Shown here: one piece after another, positions 34,557 to 43,821 of the stretch | How the letters are laid out: the number at the start of each line of letters is the position of its first letter | Position numbering within the stretch: position 1 is the stretch's first letter | DNA from: an uncultured Eubacterium sp. | Lineage (GTDB): Bacteria; Bacillota; Clostridia; Lachnospirales; Lachnospiraceae | DNA length: 64,000 bases | Assembly: GCA_948579355.1 (NCBI GenBank) | Contig: CAPAOV010000011.1 | Location: forward strand, 1 to 64,000 | Reading direction: 5' to 3' | Notes under the pieces: model-generated | Databases searched by the model: none | The model's input: the letters and a program-made list of their open reading frames with translations, nothing else | Told to the model about the DNA's origin: nothing | Made by a program: the position numbers and the translations under genes

Positions 34557-35081
34557 GTGGAACAGATAAAGGAATTGATTCATAAAATCGGGTTGCTGAA
34601 GCTTGGTATTGTTATTCTGTGCGGCGTTTTTCTCATGGTACTTTCGTGGGGAGGAAAGGAGCAGGAGGCGGTGATGAATTCTGCGACAGAGGCGCCGACG
34701 CAGGAGGGAGGCGATTCATCCGAGGAGTATAAGCAGGCGAGAGAGGAGGAACTGCGCCGTCTGCTGCAAAAAGTCGATGGCGTGGGAGGGGTGGATGTTA
34801 TGATTACCTTGAAAGCGTCCAATGAGAAAGTGACGTTAAAGGACAATACGAGTAAGGGGGAGAACAACGAGGAGAAGACAGTTTTAGTAGAAAATCAGGA
34901 GCGAAATTCATCTCCCTATATTGTGCAGGAAAGGGAGCCTGAAATAGAAGGAATTGCGATTGTCTGCGAGGGAGGATATGATTCCGTCATAAAAAGAGAA
35001 ATTACAGAGGCAGTTAGTGCATTATTTTCCATTGACAGTCATAAAATAAAAGTAATGAAGAGCAAGGAGGCAAAGGAGTGA
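34557..35081 (+). CDS. spoIIIAG: stage III sporulation protein AG
   Basis: 174 residues from GTG 34557, eight bases after GAGGAGGG. One N-terminal membrane helix (LLKLGIVILCGVFLMVLSWG) is followed by a ring-building domain (GVGGVDVMITLKASNEKV, VIKREITEAVSALFSIDSHKIKVMKS). It forms the large ring of the channel in the intermembrane space. It overlaps spoIIIAH by four bases. Confidence 0.94.
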   Translation: MEQIKELIHKIGLLKLGIVILCGVFLMVLSWGGKEQEAVMNSATEAPTQEGGDSSEEYKQAREEELRRLLQKVDGVGGVDVMITLKASNEKVTLKDNTSKGENNEEKTVLVENQERNSSPYIVQEREPEIEGIAIVCEGGYDSVIKREITEAVSALFSIDSHKIKVMKSKEAKE

Positions 35082-35707
35082 AGAAAGTCTTGAAAAAAAA
35101 TCAAATTATTATTACGGCGTTGGTGGTGATGGTTGCTATTGCCGGCTATATGAGTATTACGGACAAAGAGCAGATGACCATGTCCACGGGCGGTACGGAA
35201 GAAAATGCACAAGTAAGCGACATTTCAGAGGAAGATATTGTGCTGGATGAAGATGACTCTGTCAGCGGTTCAGCGGCAACTGCTTCGAATGAGAAAGTGT
35301 CTTCCAAGGAAAATGCCGGGGAGGCGGTGTTGGTAAGCAATACGGTAAAAGGAAATTATTTTGAAGAGGCAAAGTTGTCACGCGAACAGACAAGGGCAAA
35401 GAACAAGGAAACGCTTACAAGTCTGGTAAATAACAAAAATGCGTCCAATGCACAGAAAGATAAGGCAATGAATGAAATTGTAAAAATGACGGAAGTGAAT
35501 GAAAAGGAAACGGCAACGGAGAACCTGTTGGCGGCAAAAGGGTTTGCAGAAGCGGTAGTTACTATTTTGTCAGATAGTGTGGATGTTGTTGTCAACGCAG
35601 AAGATTTGACAGAGCAGCAGATTGCTCAAATTGAAGATGTAGTGAAACGAAAGACGGAGTGCAGTGCCGATAAAATTGTTATTTCCCCTGTTGGCAAAAA
35701 TAAATAA
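35078..35707 (+). CDS. spoIIIAH: stage III sporulation protein AH
   Basis: 209 residues, GTG start behind AAGGAGGCAAAGGAG. One N-terminal membrane helix (NQIIITALVVMVAIAGYM), an acidic Ser-rich linker (~45-95), and a C-terminal ring domain (ENLLAAKGFAEAVVTILSDSVDVVV...CSADKIVISPV). It binds forespore SpoIIQ across the septum. The promoter of the next gene lies within its last codons. Confidence 0.95.
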   Translation: MKKVLKKNQIIITALVVMVAIAGYMSITDKEQMTMSTGGTEENAQVSDISEEDIVLDEDDSVSGSAATASNEKVSSKENAGEAVLVSNTVKGNYFEEAKLSREQTRAKNKETLTSLVNNKNASNAQKDKAMNEIVKMTEVNEKETATENLLAAKGFAEAVVTILSDSVDVVVNAEDLTEQQIAQIEDVVKRKTECSADKIVISPVGKNK

Positions 35708-35719
35708 ATCTGTTATAAT
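35691..35719 (+). promoter_or_regulatory. promoter of asp23-nusB operon
   Basis: TTGGCA (35691-35696), 17-base spacer, perfect TATAAT (35714-35719). It decouples the vegetative genes from the sporulation operon upstream. Confidence 0.75.
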
Positions 35720-35724
35720 ACATA

Positions 35725-35744
35725 ATACAACTGCAAAGTTGTAT
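35725..35744 (+). promoter_or_regulatory. 8-bp hairpin with GCAA loop at the asp23 transcript start
   Basis: ATACAACT (35725-35732) pairs perfectly with AGTTGTAT (35737-35744) around a GCAA tetraloop. It starts six bases after the -10 box, i.e. at or beside the transcript start, so it may be a 5' stabilising hairpin or an operator. Confidence 0.55.
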
Positions 35745-35773
35745 GGTATCATACGAATAGGAGGTACAACAGT

Positions 35774-36148
35774 ATGACAGAGATGAAACGCGATTCCTTT
35801 GAAAAGCACTCGGGAATCGGAGAAGTTCAGATTGCCAATGAGGTAGTTGCCAGTATTGCGGGGATTTCGGCGGCTGAGATAGAAGGCGTCGAAGCGATGG
35901 CAGGTGGCTTTGCCAATGAATTGGCGGGTAGATTCGGAGCTAAAAATTTGTCTAAGGGAGTTAAAGTTGAGGTTCAGGATGGTACTGCCGTAGTCGAACT
36001 GGCAATTGTCATGAAATACGGTTATAATATTCCGAAAACCTGTGAGCAGGTACAGGAAAAGGTGGCGCAGGCAATCAATTCAATGACAGGTCTTACAGCA
36101 AAACAGGTCAATGTCCGCATTGCCGGAGTGAGCCTTGAGCAGGAATAA
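35774..36148 (+). CDS. Asp23/Gls24-family protein
   Basis: 124 residues. IANEVVASIAGISAAEIEGVEAM and KGVKVEVQDGTAVVELAIVMKYGYNIPKT are typical of the Asp23/Gls24 family, linked in Gram-positives to envelope homeostasis. AGGAGGTAC precedes the ATG. The nearby nusB-xseAB-ispA-dxs order is the usual clostridial neighbourhood for this gene. Confidence 0.93.
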   Translation: MTEMKRDSFEKHSGIGEVQIANEVVASIAGISAAEIEGVEAMAGGFANELAGRFGAKNLSKGVKVEVQDGTAVVELAIVMKYGYNIPKTCEQVQEKVAQAINSMTGLTAKQVNVRIAGVSLEQE

Positions 36149-36158
36149 GAGGATAATT

Positions 36159-36557
36159 ATGACACGACGTGAGATAAGAGAATGTATTTTCTGTTTATTG
36201 TTCCAATACAATTTTTATGAAGAGGAAGAATTTACAGAACAGATGGCGAATTTCCTGACAGAAAAAAAGCTGTCAGAGACAAATGAAATGGAAATTCGTG
36301 AGAAAATAGACAGGCTGACAGAGAAATTACCGGATATAGATGAAAAAATTGCGGCAAATGCAAAGGGCTGGAAACTGGACCGTATTGCAAAGGCCGAGTT
36401 GGCGATTTTGCGCTTGGCAGTTTTTGAAGCACTCTATGATGAAAGTGTTCCTGTTGGCGTAGCAATCAATGAAGCAGTGGAATTGGCAAAAATGTATGGA
36501 GAAGAAAATGGTTATGTTTTTGTCAACGGAATTTTAGGAAAGATTGTAAATGAATAG
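36159..36557 (+). CDS. nusB: transcription antitermination factor NusB
   Basis: 132 residues, all-helical. TRREIRECIFCLLFQYNF at the start, WKLDRIAKAELAILRLAVFE and VPVGVAINEAVELAKMYGEENGYVFVNGILGKI are hallmarks. It binds boxA RNA with NusE for rRNA antitermination. ATG 36159 follows AGAGGATAATT; the open eight residues upstream overlap the previous gene and are not needed. Confidence 0.95.
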   Translation: MTRREIRECIFCLLFQYNFYEEEEFTEQMANFLTEKKLSETNEMEIREKIDRLTEKLPDIDEKIAANAKGWKLDRIAKAELAILRLAVFEALYDESVPVGVAINEAVELAKMYGEENGYVFVNGILGKIVNE

Positions 36558-37764
36558 AGGAAAAGTGTATTCCGTCTCTTCCGTCAATCAGTATATTAAA
36601 AATATGTTTTTGAGAGAATATGCCCTGTCGGTTGTATTTGTAAAAGGCGAGATATCCAATTGCAAATATCATAGCTCTGGGCATATTTATTTTTCCATTA
36701 AAGACGAAGCTTCCCAGTTGACATGCGTCATGTTTCGCGGCGACCGCGGCGGGTTGGATTTTCGGATGGAGAATGGACAAGAAGTGATTGTTGGCGGCTC
36801 TATCAGCGTGTATGAGAGGGATGGAAAGTATCAATTATATGCGAAGAAAATCGTATTGGCCGGAGACGGGATTCTGAGTGAGCGATATGAACAATTGAAA
36901 AAAAAGCTGCGGGAAGCGGGATATTTTGATGAAGAACGGAAATTGCCGCTTCCTGCCTATGCGAAAACCGTCGGGATTGTCACAGCGGAGACAGGGGCCG
37001 CCATACAGGATATGATAAATATTGCAACGAGACGCAATCCGTATGTGCAGCTTATTTTGTATCCGGCGAAAGTACAGGGCGAGGGCGCCGCAGAAACAAT
37101 TGTAAAAGGCATTGAGGCATTGGATAAGACAGGGGTCGATGTGATTATTATCGGCCGGGGCGGCGGCTCCATGGAAGATTTATGGGCGTTCAACGAAGAG
37201 ATTGTGGCGGATGCCGTATTTTGCTGCCGCACCCCTGTTATTTCGGCCGTCGGTCATGAAACGGACTATACGATTGCCGATTTTGTAGCAGACCGTCGTG
37301 CAGCGACGCCGTCCGAGGCAGCAGAACTTGCCGTCTGTGACGTACGCCTTGTGATGGAGCGTATCAGTAATTATAAAGACCGTCTGTTCCGGGCCTTTTT
37401 CCAAAAGATGGAGGACATGCAGGAGCGCTTAGAGTATATAGAAGAACGTCTGCGTTTTCTCAATCCCCAGAATCAATTGATGCAGAAGCGTCAGTATCTG
37501 ACGGATATGGAAGAGCGTCTGCTGGGATATATGGAGCAGGAGGTAAAAGATAAGAAATATGCGTTTTCACTGCTGGCAGGGCGGCTGGACGCCATGAGTC
37601 CTTTGAGACGGTTAGCGGGCGGATATGCTTTTATTGAACATCGGGATGGATTTATGATAGACAGCATTGAGGCGGTCAGCGAGGGAGATTTATTTACCGT
37701 TACGATGCGGGACGGATTTATTGAAGCGCAGGCGCTAAAAGTTATTCCGCGAGATGGAAAATAG
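36550..37764 (+). CDS. xseA: exodeoxyribonuclease VII large subunit
   Basis: 404 residues. An N-terminal OB fold (YSVSSVNQYIKNMFLREYALSVVFVKGEISN) is followed by the catalytic region with GIVTAETGAAIQDM, IIGRGGGSMEDLWAFN and the domain end AVGHETDYTIADFVADRRAATPSEAAELA, then a coiled coil. With XseB it degrades single-stranded DNA. It overlaps nusB by eight bases. Confidence 0.96.
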   Translation: MNRGKVYSVSSVNQYIKNMFLREYALSVVFVKGEISNCKYHSSGHIYFSIKDEASQLTCVMFRGDRGGLDFRMENGQEVIVGGSISVYERDGKYQLYAKKIVLAGDGILSERYEQLKKKLREAGYFDEERKLPLPAYAKTVGIVTAETGAAIQDMINIATRRNPYVQLILYPAKVQGEGAAETIVKGIEALDKTGVDVIIIGRGGGSMEDLWAFNEEIVADAVFCCRTPVISAVGHETDYTIADFVADRRAATPSEAAELAVCDVRLVMERISNYKDRLFRAFFQKMEDMQERLEYIEERLRFLNPQNQLMQKRQYLTDMEERLLGYMEQEVKDKKYAFSLLAGRLDAMSPLRRLAGGYAFIEHRDGFMIDSIEAVSEGDLFTVTMRDGFIEAQALKVIPRDGK

Positions 37765-37773
37765 GAGGTACGG

Positions 37774-37968
37774 ATGGAATTAGAAGAGATTATGGAAAAA
37801 CTGGATGAGACGGTTCGCAAAATGGAGCAGGAGAAGTTGACGCTGGAGCAATCGTATCAGGTTTTCTCGGAGGGAATGGAATTGGTAAAACAGGGAAATC
37901 AGACGATAGATAAAGTAGAGAAAAAAATCCAGATACTGATGAGAGAGGGAGAAGAGGATGAAGGATAG
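37774..37968 (+). CDS. xseB: exodeoxyribonuclease VII small subunit
   Basis: 64 residues: LEEIMEKLDETVRKMEQEKLTLEQSYQVFSEGMELVK is the family signature. It forms helical pairs that cover the XseA coiled coil. ATAGGAGGTACGG precedes the ATG, and it overlaps ispA by 11 bases. Confidence 0.95.
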   Translation: MELEEIMEKLDETVRKMEQEKLTLEQSYQVFSEGMELVKQGNQTIDKVEKKIQILMREGEEDEG

Positions 37969-38857
37969 TCTTTTGAGGGAAAAAATAGAAGATGTGGAAC
38001 AGGGTTTTGCCGCCTATATGCCAAGAGAAGAGGGGTATGCGAAAACCGTTTTCGAGGCGATGAACTATAGTCTGCTGGCAGGAGGAAAGAGACTGCGCCC
38101 TCTTTTTATGTATGAGATGTACGGCATGCTGGGAGGCGCGGATGAAAAGGCAATCCGTCCCTTTATGATGGCGATGGAAATGATTCATACTTATTCTCTC
38201 GTGCATGATGATTTGCCGGCCATGGATAATGATGATTACCGGAGAGGAAAGCTGACAACTCATAAAAAGTATGGGGAGGCAATGGGGATTCTTACCGGAG
38301 ACGCACTGCTTAATGCTGCATATGAAACAGCTTTTATGGCATTTGACAGTGAGACAGATGCAGTGTGTATCGGAGCTGCTTTAAAAGTGTTGGCAAACAA
38401 AGCCGGTGTGTATGGTATGGTAGGCGGGCAGGTTGTTGATGTTGAGAACAATGGTCGTTTTGTGGAGGAAGAAATGCTTTCCTATGTTTACAAGAATAAG
38501 ACGTCGGCCTTGATTGAAGCTAGTTTGATGATTGGAGCCATTTTGGCGGGAGCTTCCGAAGCGGTTGTGCGTCAGGCTGAGAAGATAGGAACTGAAATTG
38601 GAATTGCCTTTCAGATACAGGACGATTTGCTTGATGTCGTAGGAGACGCAGAGGTTATTGGCAAACCTGTTCATAGTGATGAAAAAAATGAAAAATCAAC
38701 ATATGTTGCCATACACGGACTTGACAAAAGCAGGGAGAAAGTGAAAGAATGTACAGAGGATGGATTGTCCGTATTGGATGGCATGAAAGTGCAAAATCAG
38801 GAAGAAAAGAAGTTTCTCCATGAACTGATGCGCTCACTAATCGAGAGAAAAAAGTAG
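37958..38857 (+). CDS. ispA: polyprenyl synthetase (farnesyl/geranyl diphosphate synthase)
   Basis: 299 residues. The first Asp-rich motif is VHDDLPAMDND, followed by RRGKLTTH; the second is QDDLLDVVGD. LLAGGKRLRP and the KNKTSALIEASLMIGA block complete the set. It condenses isopentenyl diphosphate with allylic diphosphates, and its location just before dxs (the first MEP-pathway enzyme) fits IspA. Chain length specificity cannot be fixed by eye. Confidence 0.94.
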   Translation: MKDSLLREKIEDVEQGFAAYMPREEGYAKTVFEAMNYSLLAGGKRLRPLFMYEMYGMLGGADEKAIRPFMMAMEMIHTYSLVHDDLPAMDNDDYRRGKLTTHKKYGEAMGILTGDALLNAAYETAFMAFDSETDAVCIGAALKVLANKAGVYGMVGGQVVDVENNGRFVEEEMLSYVYKNKTSALIEASLMIGAILAGASEAVVRQAEKIGTEIGIAFQIQDDLLDVVGDAEVIGKPVHSDEKNEKSTYVAIHGLDKSREKVKECTEDGLSVLDGMKVQNQEEKKFLHELMRSLIERKK

Positions 38858-38873
38858 AAAAGGAACGAGGAAA

Positions 38874-40742
38874 GTGGAAACATTATTAGGCAGGATTGTA
38901 AAGGAAAATGACATTAAGAATATTAAACCGGAGGATTACCGACGTCTGGCTAAGGAGATACGCGTTAAATTAGTGAAAAACATAAGCCGGACGGGAGGAC
39001 ATCTTGCTTCCAATTTAGGAGCGGTGGAATTGACCATGGCTCTGCATCTCTGTCTGAATTTTCCGGAGGACAAACTTATTTGGGATGTAGGACACCAGTC
39101 GTATGTCCATAAACTGCTGACCGGAAGAGCAGATGCTTTTGTCAGTCTTCGCCAGTTGGGAGGTTTGAGCGGTTTTCCGAAAGTACATGAAAATCCTTGT
39201 GATTGTTTTGATACAGGGCATAGTTCCACGTCGATTTCGGTGGCGCAGGGATTTGCGAAAGCCAGAGATTTGCGTGGAACAAGCGAAAAGGTAGTCGCTG
39301 TCATCGGCGACGGGGCTCTGTCGGGCGGTATGGCGTTTGAGGCGCTGAACAATGCAGCGGCGCTGAAAACAAATATGGTCGTTGTTCTCAATGACAATAA
39401 GATGTCGATTGCGCCAAACGTAGGCGGGATGTCGAACTATCTCGGGAAAATTCGCGCCAATCAGAAGTATCGTAGTTTGAAAGCAAATGTAGAAAATGTT
39501 TTAGACAGACTTCCCAATGTCGGACAGCCGATAGCGAAGAGGATAAAGCGGGCGAAAGATTCATTAAAGCATTTATTCATTCCGGGGATGTTGTTTGAAG
39601 ACATGGGTTTGATTTATATCGGCCCGGTTGACGGACATAACGTACAAGAGATGCTGACGGCGTTTGAAACGGCATTTTCCATTGCAGACCAGCCGGTCAT
39701 GGTACATGTACTCACAAAAAAAGGAAAAGGGTATAAGCCGGCCGAGCAAAATCCGGCAGCGTTTCATGGCGTGGGTCCTTATGATGTAAAAAAAGGTGAA
39801 ATTTTTAGTAACGATGAGTTAAGTTATACGAATATATTTGAGCGATGGCTGCTGCAGACAGGCGGGGAAAGGGAAGACGTTGTTTCCGTATGCGCCGCCA
39901 TGCCGGATGGGACGGGGGTAAAAGCGTTTGCCGAACAATATCCGGACAGGGCTTTTGACGTTGGCATTGCTGAAGAGCACGCCGTTACTTTTGCGGCGGG
40001 ATTGGCTGCCGGCGGCATGCACCCGATTGTCTCGCTGTATTCTACTTTTTTGCAGCGGGCGTATGACCAGATGCTGCACGATGTATGCTTGAACCGTCTG
40101 CCGGTTTTATTTACCGTAGACCGCAGCGGAATTGTCGGCAGCGATGGAGAGACGCATCAGGGAATTTATGATATTTCCTATCTGACATCTATCCCGCATA
40201 TGACGGTGATTTCCCCTATGGATGCCGATGAGCTTGTTCAGGCTCTTGATTTTGCCGTCGGTTTTGACGGACCGGCAGCCGTCCGCTATCCGAGAGGACA
40301 AGCTTTTCAGACGGAACGAGAAGACCGGCAGCCGTTTTTGTTTGGCAAGGCGGAAGTTCTGTGCGAGGGGAAAGATGTGCTTTTGTTAGCGGTTGGCAAC
40401 ATGGTAGAAAAGGCATTGGCGGCGGCGGACATTCTCAAGAGCAGAAAAATATTTCCTACGATAGTGAATATGCGGTTTGTGAAACCGTTTGATGAACAAC
40501 TGGTGCGCCGTCTGGCGGTAAAACACCGTGTCATTGTCACGCTGGAAGATAATGTGGCAAGCGGCGGTTTTGGGGAAAAAATCAAGGCCTTTCTTTTGCA
40601 GGAGCGGATTTATCACCGCTGTATATCGGTTTGCTTTCCGGACCAGTTTGTGGAACATGGGTTGCCGGAAGAATTATATGAAAAGTATGGAATGGATGCT
40701 GCCTCGGTGGCAGAGAAAGTGAGCGGGGTTGTGCAGCAGTGA
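38874..40742 (+). CDS. dxs: 1-deoxy-D-xylulose-5-phosphate synthase
   Basis: 622 residues, GTG start behind GGAACGAGG. A transketolase-like TPP enzyme: GDGALSGGMAFEALNNAA with NDNKMSI (TPP/Mg motif), GHSSTSISVAQG, and the catalytic glutamate in FDVGIAEEHAVTFAAGLA. It joins pyruvate and glyceraldehyde-3-phosphate to open the MEP isoprenoid pathway. The stop overlaps the next start by four bases (GTGA). Confidence 0.96.
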   Translation: METLLGRIVKENDIKNIKPEDYRRLAKEIRVKLVKNISRTGGHLASNLGAVELTMALHLCLNFPEDKLIWDVGHQSYVHKLLTGRADAFVSLRQLGGLSGFPKVHENPCDCFDTGHSSTSISVAQGFAKARDLRGTSEKVVAVIGDGALSGGMAFEALNNAAALKTNMVVVLNDNKMSIAPNVGGMSNYLGKIRANQKYRSLKANVENVLDRLPNVGQPIAKRIKRAKDSLKHLFIPGMLFEDMGLIYIGPVDGHNVQEMLTAFETAFSIADQPVMVHVLTKKGKGYKPAEQNPAAFHGVGPYDVKKGEIFSNDELSYTNIFERWLLQTGGEREDVVSVCAAMPDGTGVKAFAEQYPDRAFDVGIAEEHAVTFAAGLAAGGMHPIVSLYSTFLQRAYDQMLHDVCLNRLPVLFTVDRSGIVGSDGETHQGIYDISYLTSIPHMTVISPMDADELVQALDFAVGFDGPAAVRYPRGQAFQTEREDRQPFLFGKAEVLCEGKDVLLLAVGNMVEKALAAADILKSRKIFPTIVNMRFVKPFDEQLVRRLAVKHRVIVTLEDNVASGGFGEKIKAFLLQERIYHRCISVCFPDQFVEHGLPEELYEKYGMDAASVAEKVSGVVQQ

Positions 40743-41554
40743 AAGAACAAAAAGAACGTTTGGATGTGCTGTTAGTCAAAAGAGGGCTGGCAGCTTCCCG
40801 TGAGAAAGCAAAAGCAATCATTATGGCGGGCGAAGTTTTCGTTGGGAATCAGCGGGAAGATAAGGCAGGGCAGATGTTTCCTGTCAGCGCCGACATTGAA
40901 GTACGGGGCCGGAAGATGAAATATGTCAGCCGCGGCGGTTATAAGCTGGAGCGGGCAATGGAAGTTTTTGCAGTACAATGTCAGGACGCCGTTTGTATGG
41001 ATGTCGGGGCGTCGACGGGTGGCTTTACCGATTGTATGCTGCAGAACGGCGCCCGCTATGTATATGCTGTCGATGTGGGAACGAATCAGCTCGCATGGAC
41101 GCTCCGGCAGGATGAAAGGGTCTGTTCCATGGAGCGCACAAATATCCGTTATGTAACGCCGGAAGATATCGGCGAGCCGGTAGATTTTGTCTCTGTTGAC
41201 GTTGCGTTTATTTCCCTTACAAAAGTACTTCTGCCGATTAAGGCGTTAATGAAAGAAAACGCCCGCATTGTCTGTCTGATTAAGCCACAGTTTGAGGCCG
41301 GACGGGAAAAGGTTGGAAAAAAGGGAGTGGTCAGGGATAAATCGGTGCATGAGGAAGTGATTGCAATGGTTATTAACTATGCGCGAAGCATTGGATTTAA
41401 CATTCTCGGTTTTGATTATTCCCCGATACGCGGGCCCGAGGGCAATATAGAATATCTGCTGTACATGGAAAATGGTACAGAGTGTCCGGCGGCAGGTGAG
41501 GATGAGAAACGGGAGATACAGGCTTTGGTACATCGGGCGCATGAGACGCTGTAG
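40739..41554 (+). CDS. tlyA: TlyA-family rRNA 2'-O-methyltransferase
   Basis: 271 residues, GTG start. An S4 RNA-binding domain (~5-65; RLDVLLVKRGLAASREKAKAIIMAGEVFVG) is followed by an FtsJ-like methyltransferase with SAM motif MDVGASTGGFTDCMLQNGA and catalytic K in LIKPQFEAGREKVGKKGVVRD. Members methylate rRNA cytidines or act as hemolysin-named proteins; the rRNA role is the established one for the family. It sits between dxs and nadK as in most Clostridia. Confidence 0.93.
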   Translation: MKEQKERLDVLLVKRGLAASREKAKAIIMAGEVFVGNQREDKAGQMFPVSADIEVRGRKMKYVSRGGYKLERAMEVFAVQCQDAVCMDVGASTGGFTDCMLQNGARYVYAVDVGTNQLAWTLRQDERVCSMERTNIRYVTPEDIGEPVDFVSVDVAFISLTKVLLPIKALMKENARIVCLIKPQFEAGREKVGKKGVVRDKSVHEEVIAMVINYARSIGFNILGFDYSPIRGPEGNIEYLLYMENGTECPAAGEDEKREIQALVHRAHETL

Positions 41555-41571
41555 TGGAAAGGCGTGAGGAT

Positions 41572-42402
41572 ATGGAGAATTTTACCATTATTTCGGATGC
41601 GGAAAAGGATATTGGACACGAGACCGCGGAAGATATTAAAAGATATTTGGAATCTTATGGGAAATGTGCTAGAATAGTAGGAGATTTGGCACAGATTGGC
41701 GAAGAAATCCGCACAGATATGGCCATTGTCCTCGGAGGGGATGGTTTTGTGCTTCAGGCGGCAAAGCGATTTGCCGGAGAGTCGGTGCCGATTCTCGGTG
41801 TAAACTTTGGCACACTTGGGTTTCTGACCGTGGTGGAAAAACCCCGCATTCATCAGGCATTAGATGATATCCTGCGCGGAGATTACAAAGTCGAAAAGCG
41901 CATGGCTCTGACGGGGCGTTTGGAAAAGGCTGCTTCCGGAGAGGCGAGTGCATTGGCGGTCAATGAATTTATTATCGGTAAGCAGGATTTTGGACGCATG
42001 ATAACGGCAGAAGTTTATGTAGACAATGACCTGTTAGACACTTATGTGGCGGACGGCATATTAGTATCGACGCCGACCGGTTCGACGGCATATAATTTGT
42101 CGGCGGCAGGGCCGGTACTAGCGCCGGGGATGGAAGCGATGATTATTACCCCGATATGTCCGCACTCGTTAAACAAGAGAAGTCTTGTCGTGTCTTCCTC
42201 TTCGAAATTGCGTATTGAATTGGGACGGACAAAAGAAAATTATAAGGATAAGGCAACCATTCGCGGAGACGGACAGGTGTTGTGGAAGGTGTCTACCGGC
42301 GACGTAATCTGGATTGAAAAGGCCGAGGCTACATTTGATATGGTGCATTTGGGTGATGTTAGTTTTTTTGAGAGAATGCGCAGTAAACTCAATCGCAGTT
42401 AA
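41572..42402 (+). CDS. nadK: NAD kinase
   Basis: 276 residues from ATG 41572 (GTGAGGA as ribosome site); a GTG at 41554 on the tlyA stop is possible but weaker. The signature GGDG is at 55-58 in IVLGGDGFVLQAA, followed by GVNFGTLGFLT and STPTGSTAYNLSAAGPVL. It makes NADP from NAD using ATP. The second half is a beta-rich domain with PICPHSLNKRSLV. Confidence 0.95.
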   Translation: MENFTIISDAEKDIGHETAEDIKRYLESYGKCARIVGDLAQIGEEIRTDMAIVLGGDGFVLQAAKRFAGESVPILGVNFGTLGFLTVVEKPRIHQALDDILRGDYKVEKRMALTGRLEKAASGEASALAVNEFIIGKQDFGRMITAEVYVDNDLLDTYVADGILVSTPTGSTAYNLSAAGPVLAPGMEAMIITPICPHSLNKRSLVVSSSSKLRIELGRTKENYKDKATIRGDGQVLWKVSTGDVIWIEKAEATFDMVHLGDVSFFERMRSKLNRS

Positions 42403-42410
42403 GAGGTGAC

Positions 42411-42875
42411 ATGGTGAAACGGGTAAGACAGGGAAAGATATTGGAATTAATTAACCGATATGAAATAGAGACACAGGAAGATTTGGCAAAGCGGTTGCTG
42501 GAGGCGGGAATTCCCGTTACACAGGCGACCGTGAGCAGGGATATTCGCGAGCTGTCATTGACGAAAGTGGCAGGAGGAAATGGAAGACCGAAATATGCCT
42601 CCATGGATTATGGAGGAGGAAAGATGGTATTTACGGACCGTTATGCCAGAGTTTTACAGGATGGTATGATTGAAGTCAATCCGGCAGATAATTTAGTAGT
42701 AATTAAGACTGTCAGCGGCATGGCGATGGCGGTAGCTGCCGCCGTAGACGCACTGGGCATGGAAGAGATAGTCGGTTCGATTGCCGGCGACGACACGATT
42801 ATGTGTGCGGTAAAATCTGCTTCCATGGTTCCGCAAGTGATAAAAAAGCTGGAAGAAATAAAAAGTAAAAAATAA
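42411..42875 (+). CDS. argR: arginine repressor ArgR
   Basis: 154 residues. An N-terminal winged helix (QEDLAKRLLEAGIPVTQATVSRDIRELSLTKV, with the SRD recognition segment) and a C-terminal arginine-binding hexamerisation domain (VGSIAGDDTIMCAV). It represses arginine biosynthesis genes; none is in the window. In many Clostridia recN follows argR, but here yebC follows instead. Confidence 0.95.
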   Translation: MVKRVRQGKILELINRYEIETQEDLAKRLLEAGIPVTQATVSRDIRELSLTKVAGGNGRPKYASMDYGGGKMVFTDRYARVLQDGMIEVNPADNLVVIKTVSGMAMAVAAAVDALGMEEIVGSIAGDDTIMCAVKSASMVPQVIKKLEEIKSKK

Positions 42876-42890
42876 CGGAGGATAGTATTT

Positions 42891-43628
42891 ATGTCAGGAC
42901 ATTCAAAATTTTCAAACATTAAACACAAAAAGGAAAAAAACGATGCTAAGAGAGGTAAGGTTTTTACGGTTATCGGCCGCGAGATTGCCGTTGCCGTTAA
43001 AGAGGGCGGGGCAGACCCGAATAATAACAGTAAACTTCGGGATGTGATAGCAAAAGCAAAAGCAAACAATATGCCAAACGATACCATTGAGCGTGGAATT
43101 AAAAAAGCGGCCGGCGACGTGGACGCGGTAAACTATGTGAGTTGCCAGTATGAAGGCTATGGCCCGAACGGCACGGCGATTATTGTCGAGGCGCTCACAG
43201 ACAATAAAAACCGCACCGCTTCTAATGTCAGGAATGCATTTACAAAGGGAAACGGCAACGTCGGAACGACAGGCTGCGTATCGTATATGTTTGACGAAAA
43301 AGGGCAGATTATTATTGATAAAGAAGAATATGAAACTGACGCCGATGAGTTTATGATGCTGGCGCTGGATTCCGGAGCAGAAGATTTTATTGAAGAAGAT
43401 GACAGCTTTGAGATTCTCACGGCGCCGGAAGATTTTAGCACAGTGAGGGAGGCGCTGGAAAAAGAAAATGTGCCGATGGCGCAGGCAGAAATAACAAAAA
43501 TCCCGCAAAACTTTGTGGAATTGGCGTCGGATGAAGATAAGAAGATGTTCCAGCGGATTATGGATTTGCTGGATGAAGATGACGATGTACAAAATGTATA
43601 TCATAACGTAGAAGATTTTGATGATTAA
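42891..43628 (+). CDS. yebC: YebC/PmpR-family regulatory protein
   Basis: 245 residues: SGHSKFSNIKHKKEKNDAKRGK at the start, NNMPNDTIERGIKKAAG, YEGYGPNGTAIIVEALTDNKNRTA and an acidic C-terminal domain are characteristic. The family binds DNA as a transcription factor, and recent work links some members to translation. ACGGAGGATAG precedes the ATG. Confidence 0.95.
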   Translation: MSGHSKFSNIKHKKEKNDAKRGKVFTVIGREIAVAVKEGGADPNNNSKLRDVIAKAKANNMPNDTIERGIKKAAGDVDAVNYVSCQYEGYGPNGTAIIVEALTDNKNRTASNVRNAFTKGNGNVGTTGCVSYMFDEKGQIIIDKEEYETDADEFMMLALDSGAEDFIEEDDSFEILTAPEDFSTVREALEKENVPMAQAEITKIPQNFVELASDEDKKMFQRIMDLLDEDDDVQNVYHNVEDFDD

Positions 43629-43644
43629 TAAAAATTCCTATTTT

Positions 43645-43725
43645 GGATAGCATTCCGTAAGGAAGTTGTCCTAAATGGTATCAGACAGGCAGTGCAGCCA
43701 TGCGGCTGCGCTGTTTTGCTGTCTG
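43645..43725 (+). terminator. two hairpins after yebC, the second a terminator
   Basis: Hairpin one (43645-43671) pairs GGATAGC(A)TTCC with GGAAGTTGTCC around a GTAA loop, 11 bp with G-U pairs and one bulge. Hairpin two has an inner stem AGTGCAGCC (43691-43699) with GGCTGCGCT (43704-43712), followed by GTTTTG, and an outer CAGACAG/CTGTCTG (43682-43688/43719-43725). The second is a plausible terminator before the SGNH hydrolase gene; the role of the first is unknown. The remaining ~95 bases are AT-rich. Confidence 0.5.
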
Positions 43726-43821
43726 TGGATTGCCAACGAACAATGACTGCTTTTTTTGATTCATATTTTGTTGCCATCTGTGCATAATAACGTTGGATAA
43801 AATGCATAGGAGGCTTTTTTT

